39,550 nt of DNA from Mycobacterium attenuatum (lineage in GTDB: Bacteria > Actinomycetota > Actinomycetes > Mycobacteriales > Mycobacteriaceae), in NCBI RefSeq assembly GCF_900566085.1, contig NZ_UPHT01000120.1:1-39550 (forward strand), given 5' to 3'. The notes beneath the pieces are model-generated. The model was not told where the DNA came from. It did no database searches and worked only from the letters and a program-made list of their open reading frames with translations. Numbering within the stretch: position 1 is the stretch's first letter; every line of letters begins with the position of its first letter. A program made the position numbers and the translations under genes. Positions 39,549-39,550 of the stretch are shown here, one piece after another.

Positions 39549-39550
39549 GG

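Noticed and set aside
1..39550. tRNA, rRNA or CRISPR array
   Set aside because: No cloverleaf with a TTCGA-type T-loop, no rRNA sequence and no regularly spaced 25-40-bp direct repeats were seen on reading both strands. A tRNAscan or CRISPR search would be decisive.

Overview
The window comes from a high-GC actinobacterium, almost certainly a slow-growing Mycobacterium. It holds one PE and three PPE genes, a PAS/RsbU-phosphatase/kinase/STAS protein of the Rv1364c type, a pair of Mce-associated membrane proteins, an F420-dependent LLM oxidoreductase and several TANNNT promoters that place the start codon at or near +1. I cannot assign a species. References to M. tuberculosis genes are from memory and are comparative only.

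Region 1 (about 560-10,200) is a compact phiRv1-type prophage or phage satellite. It has a large serine integrase, a chain of small genes coupled by ATGA/GTGA overlaps, a CHC2/TOPRIM/RecA-fold primase-helicase, a P27-type small terminase, an HK97 prohead protease and an HK97-fold capsid protein. No portal, large terminase, tail or lysis gene was seen, so it cannot make virions alone. A 15-bp-stem hairpin separates the late genes from two paralogous small genes on the minus strand. The element ends in a frameshifted 3' fragment of a REP13E12-type (DUF222/HNH) gene, which is the expected phiRv1 target. The matching 5' half is not visible on the left, where a long hairpin that may be insertion-sequence debris lies instead. 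The primase-helicase gene carries eight perfect, in-frame copies of the 9-mer GAAGATTCC (both orientations) on either side of its motor domain.

Region 2 (10,575-23,744) holds a TetR-thioesterase fusion and an amidohydrolase that share a GGTAAC(C/G)TCATT operator-like motif. It continues with a hemerythrin-like protein, a GAF-ANTAR regulator, the Rv1364c-like sigma-factor regulator, MarR divergent from a PE-PPE-MFS operon, a translationally coupled acyl-CoA dehydrogenase pair, and two Mce-associated membrane proteins.

Region 3 (23,761-37,889) looks like a catabolic island. A minus-strand operon runs Rieske ferredoxin, pseudo-amidohydrolase, amidohydrolase, alpha/beta-hydrolase-fold protein. 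It is divergent from a cytochrome P450 across a promoter with nested inverted repeats. Next come two SDRs with a VOC protein, a Tat-exported serine-hydrolase lipoprotein, a PPE-PPW gene with an AT-rich isoleucine-rich core, an IS1380-family transposase remnant, a P450 pseudogene whose catalytic half has been deleted, an LLM oxidoreductase and an acyl-CoA carboxylase carboxyltransferase. Together with the acyl-CoA dehydrogenases this fits oxidation and beta-oxidation-like breakdown of an unidentified lipid, terpenoid or aromatic acid. Two proteins of the Rieske operon have lost canonical catalytic residues while remaining intact reading frames.

Region 4 (38,119-39,459) is a PPE gene whose C-terminal half is an internal duplication of roughly 117-120 residues.
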